DNA from: Macrobrachium rosenbergii
Taxonomy: Eukaryota; Arthropoda; Malacostraca; Decapoda; Palaemonidae
NCBI RefSeq assembly: GCF_040412425.1
Contig: NC_089742.1
Location: forward strand, 74,742,125 to 74,806,124
Length of the DNA stretch: 64,000 bases
Reading direction: 5' to 3'
The position numbers were made by a program, and so were the translations under genes. The notes under the pieces were generated by a model. It ran no database searches, was not told the DNA's origin, and saw only the letters and a program-made list of their open reading frames with translations. Shown here piece by piece: positions 36,924 through 47,049 of this stretch (position 1 is the stretch's first letter; the number at the start of each line of letters is the position of its first letter).

Positions 36924-37107
36924 CTGGAACATGTGCTTTGTTCCAATGTTCCTCAGTAAGTCTGTGAAGTTCATAAACATTGAGGGCTGTCAGTACAGCT
37001 CCAAACACAAGTACAAAAGCTACCACGATCATAAACTGCATCTGTCGGCATGACAGAGGAAGCCCAATCACACTAGGGCTTGCTCCTCCACCAAGCATCA
37101 CTTTCAT
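36924..37107 (-). CDS. TTLL15-like, exon 1 (start codon and membrane anchor)
   Basis: The ATG at 37107-37105 opens the frame. It encodes residues 1-61 and the first base of codon 62; the donor is CCAG|GTAAAT. A basic segment (CRQ) precedes a strongly hydrophobic helix, about residues 24-43 (FMIVVAFVLVFGAVL), which fits a single-pass type II anchor or uncleaved signal anchor. The rest (ELHRLTEEHWNKAHVP) is a polar stem. Joining to exon 2 in phase 1 gives an open frame. The second Met at codon 4 could also start. Cytosolic tubulin ligases lack such an anchor, which supports the TTLL15-type assignment. Confidence 0.8.
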
Positions 37108-37115
37108 AATGGACC

Positions 37116-37236
37116 CTGCAACATTACTGTAATCAATTTATAAGATACAAAGAAAATTGATAAATTTTTAAACCTATGCAAGCACAAAAAAGATTACTGA
37201 AAACAACATTTGAGACCAAAATGTAACATACTTACC
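37116..37236 (-). other. candidate 5' UTR intron and flanking exon end
   Basis: A strong donor (GTAG|GTAAGTATG, starting 37235) lies upstream of the start codon and an AG (TTGCAG, 37116) sits nine bases before it, which would remove a 120-base intron. The acceptor has a poor pyrimidine tract. No in-frame upstream coding was found, so the first exon would be untranslated. No TATA box is evident further upstream. Confidence 0.3.
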
Positions 37237-39185
37237 TACCAGCAACTGTGGAGAGAAATGGAATGACACAGGACACTCTGAAGATCTCCATATCATTAAA
37301 CAGAACTACATTTGGAACAAATTCTATGTTCCATAGATACAAATCAATTGTTTTCATTTTGATAAGAGGTGCTAACTAATATCAGTTACCTCATCTCAAC
37401 TACTGCACTGATTACTTCAGTTTTTACTGTACAGTATACTAGAGATGTGCTTACTGCAGTGACTGGGAACAGTAAACTCATAATAAAAGACAAAGCTTGT
37501 ACTACTTGGGAGTTGAAAATGTATTTGTTCCAAGTCTATGGAAATGTTTTCCTATTAGGGCAACCATTCAGCAAATTACAAGTACATTTCTGAATCTATG
37601 GAAATTTTTTTCTCCTTCCTATTAGGAGAGCCATTCAGCAAATTATGACACTTCAACAAGTGAGCCAAATGATTTCTTCCTTGGTGCCCATACCTGATAA
37701 GGGTCACAGAGCAGCATTGTGTCCAACACATAATCAGAGGGTCTTGAAGATTTGTCTCTGTATGCCATGCTAATGTTCATGTTAACATTGGGGTGTACTG
37801 AAACTGTCTGTTGTGCTACCAGATATAATGGTGTAAGATGGTACTGCTGACAACATTTGACTTTAAGAGGGAGTCCAACAGGTTTGTGGGTTTGGAACTC
37901 ATTCTAGTACAGAAATGATTCATTCTGTTGTCCAGTCTTTGACATTGCAAAGATCAGTTCCTGCAAGGTTTCCCATTGCCTGGTCCCTGAATAAGCTTCT
38001 TAAGACTCCCGTCATCCTCTCAGTTCATGGGACCAATACAAGCACAACTCACATGCTGCAAAAGGCAGTCTTCTTGACTGCTTTGGCACCAGGAGCTTGG
38101 GTTAGCCTACTGGGCTCTCTTAGACAAGGACAACCTTTCGCCACTCATACACCTAGTTGTCATTTACTGTCTCCTAGCCTAGCATTCCTGGCCAAGAATG
38201 AGGACCTTTTTAAAGGGAAAAATCACCTCTTTTGACAAAGGAACTAAGCATTTCATAAAAAATATTATGCTTGGTTCTAGCACTTAAGGTTCACCTAGAT
38301 ATCACAGTGTTACTTGCCAGCCAAGGCCTTGCAACTAACTGCTATAAAACGGCTGACAGTAATACAAAAAACTGAGAAGAATAAAAAGACAGGGAATACT
38401 AACCTTGATTTTTCCCTTATCAAGTTACTGTAAGGCATTATTAAACTTAGTTAACGATTAACTACATTTATTTGACAAATAATAACAATACTTCACAAAG
38501 AATTATACAATTGGTACACGTGTTAACACAATATATGAAATCAGACCATGGGGGAATTTAGGAAGGTTTCTTGATAAAAAGTAAGGAAAATAGGATACAG
38601 TCGAAGGAAAATGGGCTGTTGAATTCTAGTGTACATTTTAGTTATATACCTTGTGTATCGAAAATGATCACTCCTTTATGAGTTGGGGTCACAGAATTGG
38701 TGGTACAAGGCAAATGGCAGCCTCTGTCAGGTTGGGGCTGAATATGTGTCCATTTAAAACAGCTTCTAGTAGCAGAATAGATCATCTCCCTGGCCCATGC
38801 TTCTCTGGACTTGGTGGGGGTCACCTTGGGGCAACTTTCCCAAGATGGCGATGGTTGCACCCATAAACCTAAAAGCACAGAGATACAGCAGCACAGACAG
38901 TGGGTAAAAGGAAGGGTTACTGAGAGAGGAATACTGGATTGGACACCACTGCACTCCCCAAATGGTTCTATTTTTCCTACATCTTAGCACAAACAAACCA
39001 CTCCTTCTACATGGGCTGAAAGTTATTTTAGTGGCCCTCATTAAAAAGGCCAACCCTCACTCCTTTAAGTCGCATGACATCCAAAAGGTGAGTACATCAT
39101 TAAATTACTTCGGAAATGTTTCCTTCAAAGAAGACTTCAAGTGTATTGAGTGGTTATTTCAGGCAGTATTCCTGAACCAGAAGGC
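37237..39185. other. upstream flank of the TTLL gene, no supported gene
   Basis: The transcription start probably lies in its left part. From 37650 to 39000 the sequence is GC-richer with overlapping short frames on both strands but no recognised domain; it is probably old repeat. Confidence 0.35.
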
Positions 39186-39565
39186 ACAATAATCCTGCAG
39201 TCAGACCTGACATCATTAGCCAAGTCACTGTAGAACCACAAGGGATAATACATTTATAGGTTTGTGCATGTCCCATTCTTTGCTGCTAGACCCTAATGGG
39301 TATCCGGAATAAAAGAAAACAGTTGATAACCTGTGACTTTACATTAAATCAAAAACTCTTGAAACATTATTGCCATGAGAGTGGTGGTCATCCAGAGATA
39401 TTGTTGGGAAAGGCGCAATAATCCCGCAGCCAGACCTGACAAAATTAGGTAAGTAACCTTCGAACCAAAAGAATAATACATATATTGGTTCATGTGTTGT
39501 CTCCTGTTCTTTACTGCCAAACCCTATGAGTATTTGGAATAAAGAAAATGGTTAACACTTACCGG
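39186..39565 (+). repeat. degenerate tandem duplication, about 225-bp period
   Basis: The phrase gcacaataatcctgcagtca...cagacctgac at 39186 recurs at 39412 as gcgcaataatcccgcagcca, followed in both by a matching ataatacat, gggtatcc/gagtattt, ggaataaa series. Confidence 0.75.
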
Positions 39566-39889
39566 ACGGGCATGATCACATGAGGAACTGTAATTGGTTT
39601 TGAGCAAATGCCGGGCTAACTCTTATGAGTATTAATATTGTGCACCAAACGGTTTGGATGAATTTAGCTAAAAAATGTTTATATCAATTCAAAGGGCCAT
39701 AAATGACTTATAGCAACTGTAGTAGCTTGGTATGGGGAGAGAGGGAGATCAGTGTGCCTTGAGATTTCATGGGGAAATGTACTGTGTTTCTGTAGCTCCA
39801 GGATGTCTTTTCATTTATTTGCTCAAAAATATACCCAGGGATTGCTGTTGGTTTTAGTTCTTATCTTTCACGATAGCGGTTCAGCTATA

Positions 39890-40133
39890 CAGGCAGTCCC
39901 CGGTATAAGCAGCCTCGGTTATCGGCGATCCGGTTTTACGGCACTTGTCTAGAGACGATGATAACCGGATTTTCGACACCGATTCCCAGTTATTGGCGCT
40001 GATCCTCGGTTACCAGCGGCGCTGATCCCCGGTTATCGGTGCCAATACCCGAGGATCAGCGCTATTATCGCCGATTTTCGGTTATCGTCACACTGTCGGG
40101 AACGGAACCCCACCGATAACCGGGGGCTGCCTG
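39890..40133 (+). mobile_element. TA-flanked MITE (copy 4)
   Basis: The ends are CAGGCAGTCCCCGGTATAAG and ...ACCGGGGGCTGCCTG with TA on both sides. The landmark cggttttacggcacttgtct lies near the left. The interior is a run of gcgctgatc/gttatcgg modules. Confidence 0.9.
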
Positions 40134-40201
40134 TAATTGTAATTCTGCAAAGTAAAGTGCAACAAAATATTAGAAAAAACATGTATACCTCACAAAAGAT
40201 A

Positions 40202-40457
40202 CAGGCAGTCCCCGGTTAACGGCGGGCTCGGTTAATGGCGATTCAGTTTTATGGGGCTTGTCTAGCGACGAAAATCGGCAATTTTCTGTGCCGAAAATCG
40301 CCGATTTCCACTTATCTGGTGCCGATATATACCTAACAGAGGCGCCGATAACCAAAAATCTGCGCTTTTCGGTGCCGATAACCCCCGAAAATCGTCGAAT
40401 TTCCGTTATCATCACACCCTCAGAAACGGAACCCCGCCGATAACCGGGGACTGCCTG
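40202..40457 (+). mobile_element. TA-flanked MITE (copy 5)
   Basis: It runs from CAGGCAGTCCCCGGTTAACG to ...CCGGGGACTGCCTG with flanking TA. It lies 68 bp from copy 4 in the same orientation. Confidence 0.9.
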
Positions 40458-40754
40458 TATTGCATTTCCCCATCTCAGTAAATCTCATAAATATTTATCA
40501 ATAAGTACACTCAGAAGTTGTTAGATATTAGTTCTTATCTATTATGATATTGTGTGAGCTGTAATCATAATTTTACAAAAGAGAAAAAAATAAATTATTA
40601 GAAAAACATGTATAACTTTGTAAAATTACCATAGTTTTAGGATTATTTTTTCTTACACCATATGCATTTGCATATCTTCCTCTTTCCACTGTGTTTTTTC
40701 TTAAATTGGCCAACCTTTCAGTTTGCCCTGGTCTGGGGGTGTGCTTAATATATA

Positions 40755-41023
40755 CAGGCAGTCCCCGGTTAATGGCGATCCGGTTTTAAGGGGCTTGTCT
40801 AGCGACGAAAATCAGCAATTTTTGGCGCTGAAAATTGCCGATTTCCGCTTACTGGAGCCGATAATTGGATATTGGTGCCGATACATACCTAACAAGGTGC
40901 CAATAACCAAAAACCAGTGCTTTTCGGCACCGATAAGCCCCGAAAAGATGACGAAAATCACCAATTTTCGGTTATCATCACACCCTTAGAACAGAACCCC
41001 CACCGATAACCAGGGACTGCCTG
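40755..41023 (+). mobile_element. TA-flanked MITE (copy 6)
   Basis: It runs from CAGGCAGTCCCCGGTTAATG to ...CCAGGGACTGCCTG with flanking TATA. It is in the same orientation as copies 4 and 5. Confidence 0.9.
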
Positions 41024-41211
41024 TATACAGTACATTTAGCCCATCCTGTAAGGGTTAATGTTGATATCAGTTGTTGGGCTTTATTTATTAGGAGCTAAGC
41101 CATTTCAACACCTACCAGTTTCTTCTTTTTCATAATAAAATTAGGCTTTATATATGCTTACCAAATAATTATATAGCTATAGTTTCAACTCACGCAGCAA
41201 CTTAAATTTAC

Positions 41212-42204
41212 TGTACACCTCAAATAAGTGGGCTGTAAAATGGAAGAGATCTAGACAAATTATGTCTAAAAGCTAACAAGATAGCGAATGCTCTGCTCTC
41301 ATGAGCTTTAACCTTATCGACAGCAAGAGGTCCTCTCCAATTCGTGAATGTGCCTCAGTAATAAGGTCCCTTAGAAAGAGCGACAAAGCATTATTAGAAA
41401 GGGGCTGGGAAGGATTCTTCACAAAGCACCAAAGGTTGCTAGAAGGCCCTCTGATTTTCTCAGTTCTGTCTAAGTAATATCTCAAGGCTCTCACGGTACA
41501 GAGTTTTTTCCTCCTCTTCTGGGCCAAAAATCTCCATTAAATTCTTAATAGTAAAAGAATGGGGTCAGGGCTTGGACGGAGCATTGTTCTTGACCAGAAA
41601 CCTGAGAGTGTATGAACAGACTGCGTCTCCTTGCGAGAATCTAACCCTTGGCAGTTGCTAAAGTGACATGAAAGAGGGTCTTTCTCGTTAGATCCCTTAA
41701 CAATACGGAACAAAGGGGCTCAAAATGGGAACCAGATAGCCACCTTAGGTCGCTCAGATCCTGGTTCGACGACAGATCCAAACCTCTGTGTCTAAAAACA
41801 GAAGCCAGCATGGCCCTGTAACCTCTAATGGTAGAGGACAGACCTCTAGAGGATTATGTCTTCTACACCAGCTGCAGCAGACTGTCCACTTGGCTTGGTA
41901 GACCTTGCAAGAAGACTGACGTCCACATCTTGCAATAGCCTCTGCAGCTGGTCTTGAAAACCTTCTGCTCTAATGAATTTCCTGACAGTCTGAAGCCTGT
42001 AGGGCAAGAGCGGATAGTCCTTGACGGAATCATCTGAAATGAGGCTGTCTGAGAACAGTTGGTCTTTGTGGGAGTAGCCTCGGCAAGTCCACGAGTAGCT
42101 TGAGAAGGTCCAGGAACCACTCATTCAGAGGCCAGAACGGACCTACCGAAGTCATCAACAGGTTGTGATGGGTTAGAAATTTGTTCAAAACTTCCCTGAC
42201 CATG
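41212..42204 (-). pseudogene. DIRS tyrosine-recombinase region, decayed
   Basis: Blocks correspond one for one to the better copy at 57007-58260. NKFLTHHNLLMTSVGPFWP (about 42190-42135) and FQDQLQRLLQDVDVSLLARS (about 41965-41905) precede the recombinase. ALRYYLDRTEKIRGPS and LFLRDLITEAHSRIGEDLL (41500-41330) belong to its C-terminal domain. Near 41655-41630 LATAKG stands where TAKR, with the first catalytic Arg, is expected. The HxxR and Tyr part is shifted out of frame. The function would be cDNA integration by recombination. Confidence 0.65.
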
Positions 42205-42464
42205 TTGGACAGGATTATCTTTGAACCCTCATTATCCTTAAGTTCATCTCTTTCAATTCCTTCTGTTACTTCTAAAGCTTTTCCTTTTAAGCTCCTTCTT
42301 ATCTCTATCCCCGGATATTTCACTGCTTCTCCACACACCACAAGCCAATCTTCAACTTGTCCTCTCCATCCTTTATAATCGCCTTGTGTCCAGCTAAATC
42401 TCGGACAAGTCTCTTCTCCATTTCATCTCCCAAAGTTTACCATCAGATCTGCCCATTTTTAACC
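42205..42464 (-). pseudogene. copia gag N-terminal fragment
   Basis: Blocks in mixed frames: YKGWRGQVEDWL, then VCGEAVKYPGIEIRRSLKGK and ALEVTEGIERDELKD. This is the typical start of Ty1/copia gag in arthropod elements (GxxYxxWxxxVEDWL). It begins just after the PBS and stops at the junction with DIRS sequence near 42205. Confidence 0.65.
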
Positions 42465-42482
42465 AACCACACTCTACTACCA
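42465..42482 (-). other. primer-binding site (initiator tRNA-Met type)
   Basis: On the minus strand, two bases after the LTR end (...CTTTCA), TGGTAGTAGAGTGTGGTT matches the iMet complement TGGTAGCAGAGCATGGTT at 15-16 of 18 positions. It fixes LTR polarity. Confidence 0.7.
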
Positions 42483-42484
42483 CT

Positions 42485-42894
42485 TGAAAGTTTTTCTAGC
42501 CTAACCCGTCCAAAAATGCTACAATTTATGCAATCCGCTCACCTGTTCATGTTGTCTTATTTTATAATATAATCCAGCTTACTACAAAAAACCATAAAAC
42601 AGACTTACAACCCAAAATTAATAACCTAACCATCAGAGAGCTCTCTTTACTGCACCAGTCTTTTCAACACTTCCACCTGCATTTCTTTACATTTTGCTCC
42701 CTCCCACCATTTGTCGTCGTATGACATCACACCATGAACAGATACTTTTAAACATAAAGAATGTTTTGCTATAAAAATATCTTATAAAATTAAATATGTG
42801 CTTTACATTTCATAACACCCATACCATTTCACTAATGCGGATTATAAAGACACAATAATAATGATTAAACTTCTAAAACTAACATATAATAAGT
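42485..42894 (-). repeat. copia LTR, minus orientation
   Basis: It is the reverse complement of 43819-44237 over nearly its whole length (for example agcctaacccgtcc against ggacaggttaggct). The CRE seen in the other LTR reads tgacatca here (42722-42729), the change expected from CpG decay. Confidence 0.9.
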
Positions 42895-42896
42895 GT

Positions 42897-43770
42897 TTAG
42901 TTCTTTAGATTGGACTGAGAAGCCCTTGCCAAGAATGTAAAAGTTTCAAGTACAATATATAGAAGTAACAGTAGAGCATAAAGAAAATGGAATTTGTCTT
43001 AATCAGTGGCAGTATATAAATTCTAGAAGAGAACCAGAAGCTAGATGATTTACAGGTGAATAGAGTATTAGGACAAAAGGAGTTAACATAATATAGATCA
43101 ATGGTAGGCCAGTTGAATTGGGTATCGCTACATACCATGCCAGAAATATCATACGATGTTAGCGAAATAAGTAAAGCTTTTAAAGAAGGAATGACTCAAG
43201 ATATGAAAATGCTGATTAAAATAGTGAGAAAAACTAAGAGCATAATAGAAGTGATAATAAGTGAGTTAGAAGAAGAAAATGTTTATTGGGAAGCCTTTGC
43301 AGATGCTGCATTTGGGAATATTAAAGATGGTCATACACAATTAGGTTATGTGATATCTTTGACAGATGGTAAGAGGAGAAGTCCCATATGGTGGAAATCC
43401 AGAAAATCCATAAGAGTAGCATAGTCCACCATTGAAGCAGGAGCTCTGAGTGTAGGGGAGGCCATAGAAGGACTGATATATTTCAAACATTTGTGGGAAA
43501 AGATAGTAGGAGGGAGAAAATTAGAAGCATTGGTTAAAACAGATAGCAAAACCCTAATGACCAATAAAATCAAGTAACAGAGTAAGTAGTAAGAGATTAA
43601 AATTTTACATTGAAGCAATAAGAGAAAAAACAGAATCTGGAGAGATAAAGGAAGGGAGATGGATAAAAGGAAAACATCAAATAGCGGATGTATTGACGAA
43701 AGCTGGAGTTTCAGGGGAAAATATTAGAAATTACGTGGAGGGTAAAGAATTGGAGAATAATGGAGATTAG
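42897..43770 (+). pseudogene. copia reverse transcriptase end and RNase H
   Basis: The main frame 43101-43424 reads MVGQLNWVSLHTMPEISYDV (end of copia RT) and FADAAFGNIKDGHTQLGYVI with SPIWWKSRKSIRV (RNase H start). After a TAG at about 43422, further blocks continue in other frames: KLRFYIEAIRE-like sequence, GRWIKGKHQIADVLTKAGVS and ENIRNYVEGKELENN at the C-terminus. The domain order and the DVLTK motif are diagnostic of Ty1/copia. Upstream RT palm, integrase and protease are absent. Confidence 0.85.
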
Positions 43771-43795
43771 AGGGGATTAGGATAAGAAGAGGTTG

Positions 43796-43818
43796 GAGGG
43801 GAGGGAGAAGGAGATAAG
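43796..43818 (+). other. polypurine tract before copia 3' LTR
   Basis: A purine-only run (gaggggagggagaaggag...) precedes the LTR start TGTGATTATATG. Confidence 0.7.
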
Positions 43819-44237
43819 TGTGATTATATGTTAGTTTTAGAAGTTTAATCATTATTATTTTATTTCTATTTTTTCTGCATTAGCGGACTGGTATGGGCAT
43901 TACGAAATGTATAAAAAGCATGTTTAATTTTATCAGATGTTTTTATAGGAAAACTTTCTTTATGTTTAAAAGTATCTGTTCGTGGTGTGACGTCATAGGA
44001 CAACAAATGGCGGGAGGGAGCAAAATGTAAAGAAATGCAGGTAGGAGTGTTGAAAAGACTTTGGTGCAGTAGAGGGAGCTCTCTGATGGTTAGGTTGTTA
44101 ATTTTGGATTGTAAGTCTGTTTTGTGGTTTTTTGTAGTCGTAAGCTGCATTACATTATATAAGAACAAAAAAATGAACAAGTGGGTGGATTGCATAATTG
44201 TAGCATTTTTGGACAGGTTAGGCTAGAAAAACTTTCA
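43819..44237 (+). repeat. copia LTR, plus orientation
   Basis: It starts TGTGATTATATGTTAG and ends ...AACTTTCA. It contains a perfect CRE, TGACGTCA, at 43988-43995. Confidence 0.9.
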
Positions 44238-46130
44238 AACACTTCAAAAACTTTTAAAATATTTCTAAGCAGATGATCCAGCTCCATCAAGAAGAACATA
44301 ACCTTGGCTGATGAGAAGGCTGATCTTCTAAACAAGCTGATGAGACCAGAGAAGTCACCCTGGGAGGAGGCAGCTACTCCCAAAGAAGGAGCTTCTCCAG
44401 TGGCGTAAGACAAGTACCTCCTATGGGGCAGCCGAGAGGGAGGGAAACAGAAAGCGATCTTGCATTGCTCTCTCTTCTCCGAGAGTCCAACTTCAATGTC
44501 ATTCAAGGCCTTCCTTGGAGAAGAGGCAAGTACCATCTTAGGGAGCCTGAAACTACTGTCAGCCTGGTTCCTCATCATCAAGGCTGAGGCATGGGAGGGC
44601 AGGGCAGCTGGAGAAAAGAAGCCAGGAAGGCTCAGTAGAAAATACCTCAGAAGCGCTGTGTATGCTGAGGTAGCAGGTTCCTGATCTAAGCCTTCATTGT
44701 CTGATGAGACCGGGGACAGAGATAAGTCCGAAGGAGCCTTAGCTGCAGTAAGCCCAAATTGTCACAAGTTGGTGGTGAATGGGTGCTAGAGACAGATCAA
44801 GCATTGCGGGCACACCTGAAACTTGACAGCTGACGAGGTGGAGCTGGGCACCCGGAAGCTGGCGCTGGGCACCTGGAAGCTGGCGCTGGGCACCCAGGAG
44901 CTGCTGGGCACTCGTAAGATGACGGGCGCTTACAAGAACTAGCTAGGTGTTTAGGCTCCAAATACTGGCGCTCAACAACAGAGTGCTCAGGTGAAAAAAG
45001 CTCAGGACTGTCCCAAGCACTGCAGGAAGAGTGTGGGATGTGAAAAGGCTCTTTGAACCGCTTACAGGCAGCGGAAAAGAGTGGTCATCAACAGCTGCGC
45101 ACCTCTTTAAAGGCCAAGACCTGTCCGGAAAGCGCCACCAGCGTCTCGTCAGGACTGGAGTCTTCTGAGTTGGAGGACAATTGATGCACTTCCACACTCA
45201 CACCTTTCCAATGGGTGACAGTCTTAACCTGGGAACGATCAACAGGCTCGACTGAGGGGGCAACTACCCATGGGCAAACACCACCGACTTCCCTTGGACC
45301 TCTGGTATGACTCCTCCCAGGTTTAGGGAAGTATGACAGGGACCTTCGTCTAGAAGAGTCGGCGAGATGAGCAGCCACCTCCTCCACTAACACTGCACTG
45401 TTACTAGACACTTTATTTGTACACACTTTGTCCATCAATACTGTTAGGGATGCCCCAATTTAGCCACAGTATTCACAAATACTGCAGACTGATTTTCTGG
45501 TCAAATCTAGATTCAAGACTGGCAATGGGATCACGGTCAGAAGCATGGGAGTCAGACAAAGAAGTAGGTGTACAGAAGGAAGGCTGGTGATGCAAGACAA
45601 GACAAGCCCAAGAAGAGATAATATGAACATTGTCAACCATAACAGACTTTGACATAGGCTCTAAGCTAGCTAAAGTTCTACTGTACTCTTGGCTCTAGAA
45701 GCCACCTTCCTCTTCCTGTCTCTCAAAGTTAATCTAAATGTGCTTTTAAAACCTTCCATTTTCTCTCATCCCAGTTCCTGCATTCATTACAAGTCAACTC
45801 CTTCATACACACTTGTCCTCTACAACTGGTACAAATGGTAGGGGAATCGTAAGCCACAAATGGTAGGGGAATCGTAAGCCACAAATGGTAGGGGAATCGT
45901 AAGGGGCTTTAGTAAATCTTGTCTTGCAGCCTTCTCTGCAATAACAAATACTAGATGAACTAGAGTCTGACATTATAAGGGAAATAAAGGTTCTAAAAAC
46001 CTAAACTAGCACTAACTCGAAGGCTACCAAAGGTAAGAATACTTCACCAATTGCGGAGAAATTCTCAACCAGAATGTGAGAAGAATTCAAAATAAGCTGC
46101 TTCATACAACCGATGTTCAGTCGTAACCCG
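44238..46130 (-). pseudogene. DIRS gag-like ORF, element B
   Basis: Residue blocks parallel the gag of element A at 60300-62330: LPKMVLASSPRKALNDIEVG, SEKREQCKIAF, RYLSYATGEAPSLGVAASSQ and LDHLLRNILKVFEV. The Cys motif near the start (CRGQVC...CNECRNWDE-like, about 45850-45770) also matches. A sizeable repetitive middle (gctggcgctgggcacc at 44850-44930) encodes low-complexity sequence. Several frameshifts are present. The copia insertion begins at its left border. Confidence 0.65.
45831..45902 (+). repeat. 25-bp tandem repeat x 3 in DIRS gag
   Basis: The unit is acaaatggtaggggaatcgt plus aagcc, with two complete copies and a third of 22 bp. It encodes the YDSPTIC segment just before the gag Cys motif; a 25-bp period breaks the frame. 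Confidence 0.95.
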
Positions 46131-46316
46131 GCAGAAATGAATTGTGCTCTTTAGCTGTGTTGTTCCTCTTGTTCCCTGATAGAGGGCAGGGCTAGTCACC
46201 TAGGCTACACGAAACTAATAGAAGTGCTACATAGATTTTTAAAATTTAAGCTGATGCACGAGTTTAAACTATAACTATGTAATTACTTTGTAGTTACTTA
46301 TATGAAAACCTATTTT

Positions 46317-46939
46317 TGGTAGCTGCCGTGAGTACTCAAACCCACTCACTTTCCCTGATGAAAAGGCAAGGGACTGGGGTGAACATTTATCTTGCACAAA
46401 CCTGGCATGTAATGAGGAAGATGGCCGACATATGCTGCTGTCATATCTGTGCAAGTTGGGCGTAGAGAGAGCCATGGCAGTCCCAGTCAGCTTTAAAAAT
46501 GTTCCATTTAGGTAACCTTGAAGATGGAGGATTCGAAGATGCATTCATTACTAAAGGAACAGTCACTGGTAAATCTATCATTTATTACTCTCCAACTGAA
46601 GACAATAAGACAGTCATCACTGCATATAGATAAGTTAATTGCTGACAACGTGCCCATCTGGACATGAAACTGTGTAGACTCTACTGGGTTTAGGATTCCT
46701 ATACTTTCACTTTCTATGATGGAACACAGGCAATTTCTTCCTTGACTGGTAACAACATAATCCCAAAGAAGGTTTCTGCTATTTATATACCAGAATAAGA
46801 AAGGGAAGTGGTATCTGTTGAATAAGGGATTTAAATTCACCAGTGGGGAAGACTTCACTATGTGGTTGAAAGAGAGCATACTGCATATTTTCTTTGTAAA
46901 TGAATCTGCCATGCTATCACTTGCAGTGGAGACTCGATA
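46317..46939. other. spacer between DIRS B and a MITE
   Basis: No recognisable domain. The 204-codon minus-strand frame 46508-47122 runs from here into MITE and LINE sequence and is not considered a gene. Confidence 0.4.
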
Positions 46940-47049
46940 TAGGCAGTCCTCACTTACTGATGTTTCAGCATTGGTAAACAGTTTATCTGTGTCGGTAAGC
47001 GGTTTACTGGCATCGGTAAGCAGTTTATCGGCCCCGATAAGTATAGACG

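Larger units (their letters stand above)
9648..37107 (-). other. gene span: TTLL15-like tubulin-tyrosine-ligase family gene, 4 coding exons
   Basis: This is the only cellular gene supported in the window. Exons 37107-36924, 24528-23955, 20617-20449 and 10280-9648 join at intron phases 1, 2 and 0 to 1560 nt (519 residues plus TGA). Every junction has GT donors (GTAAAT, GTATGG, GTAAGA) and AG acceptors. The order is N-terminal membrane anchor, TTL/ATP-grasp domain, then a cysteine-rich tail. TTLL enzymes ligate Glu, Gly or Tyr to tubulin. The anchor, length and tail suggest the TTLL15 type, but this subfamily call is from memory. Introns of about 12.4, 3.3 and 10.2 kb are filled with mobile elements. 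Confidence 0.85.
42205..44237. mobile_element. Ty1/copia element with inverted LTRs (5' half inverted)
   Basis: Order along the plus strand: gag start on minus (42205-42464), PBS, LTR on minus (42485-42894), RT/RNase H end on plus (42897-43770), purine tract, LTR on plus (43819-44237). The two LTRs, about 410 and 419 bp, point in opposite directions instead of being direct repeats. The element sits inside DIRS copy B. Confidence 0.8.
41136..46316 (-). mobile_element. DIRS-type YR retrotransposon B, decayed and interrupted
   Basis: Inverted terminal sequences lie at 41136-41211 (tttatatatgcttaccaaat) and 46232-46314 (the mirror image ...aattactttgtagttactta). They resemble those of the element at 56195-62740. 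Gag lies at the right and the tyrosine recombinase at the left, so the element reads on the minus strand. RT and RNase H are missing. A rearranged copia element occupies 42205-44237. Confidence 0.7.

Noticed and set aside
45831..45902. CRISPR-like direct repeats
   Set aside because: The units are contiguous with no spacers, in a retrotransposon of a eukaryotic genome.
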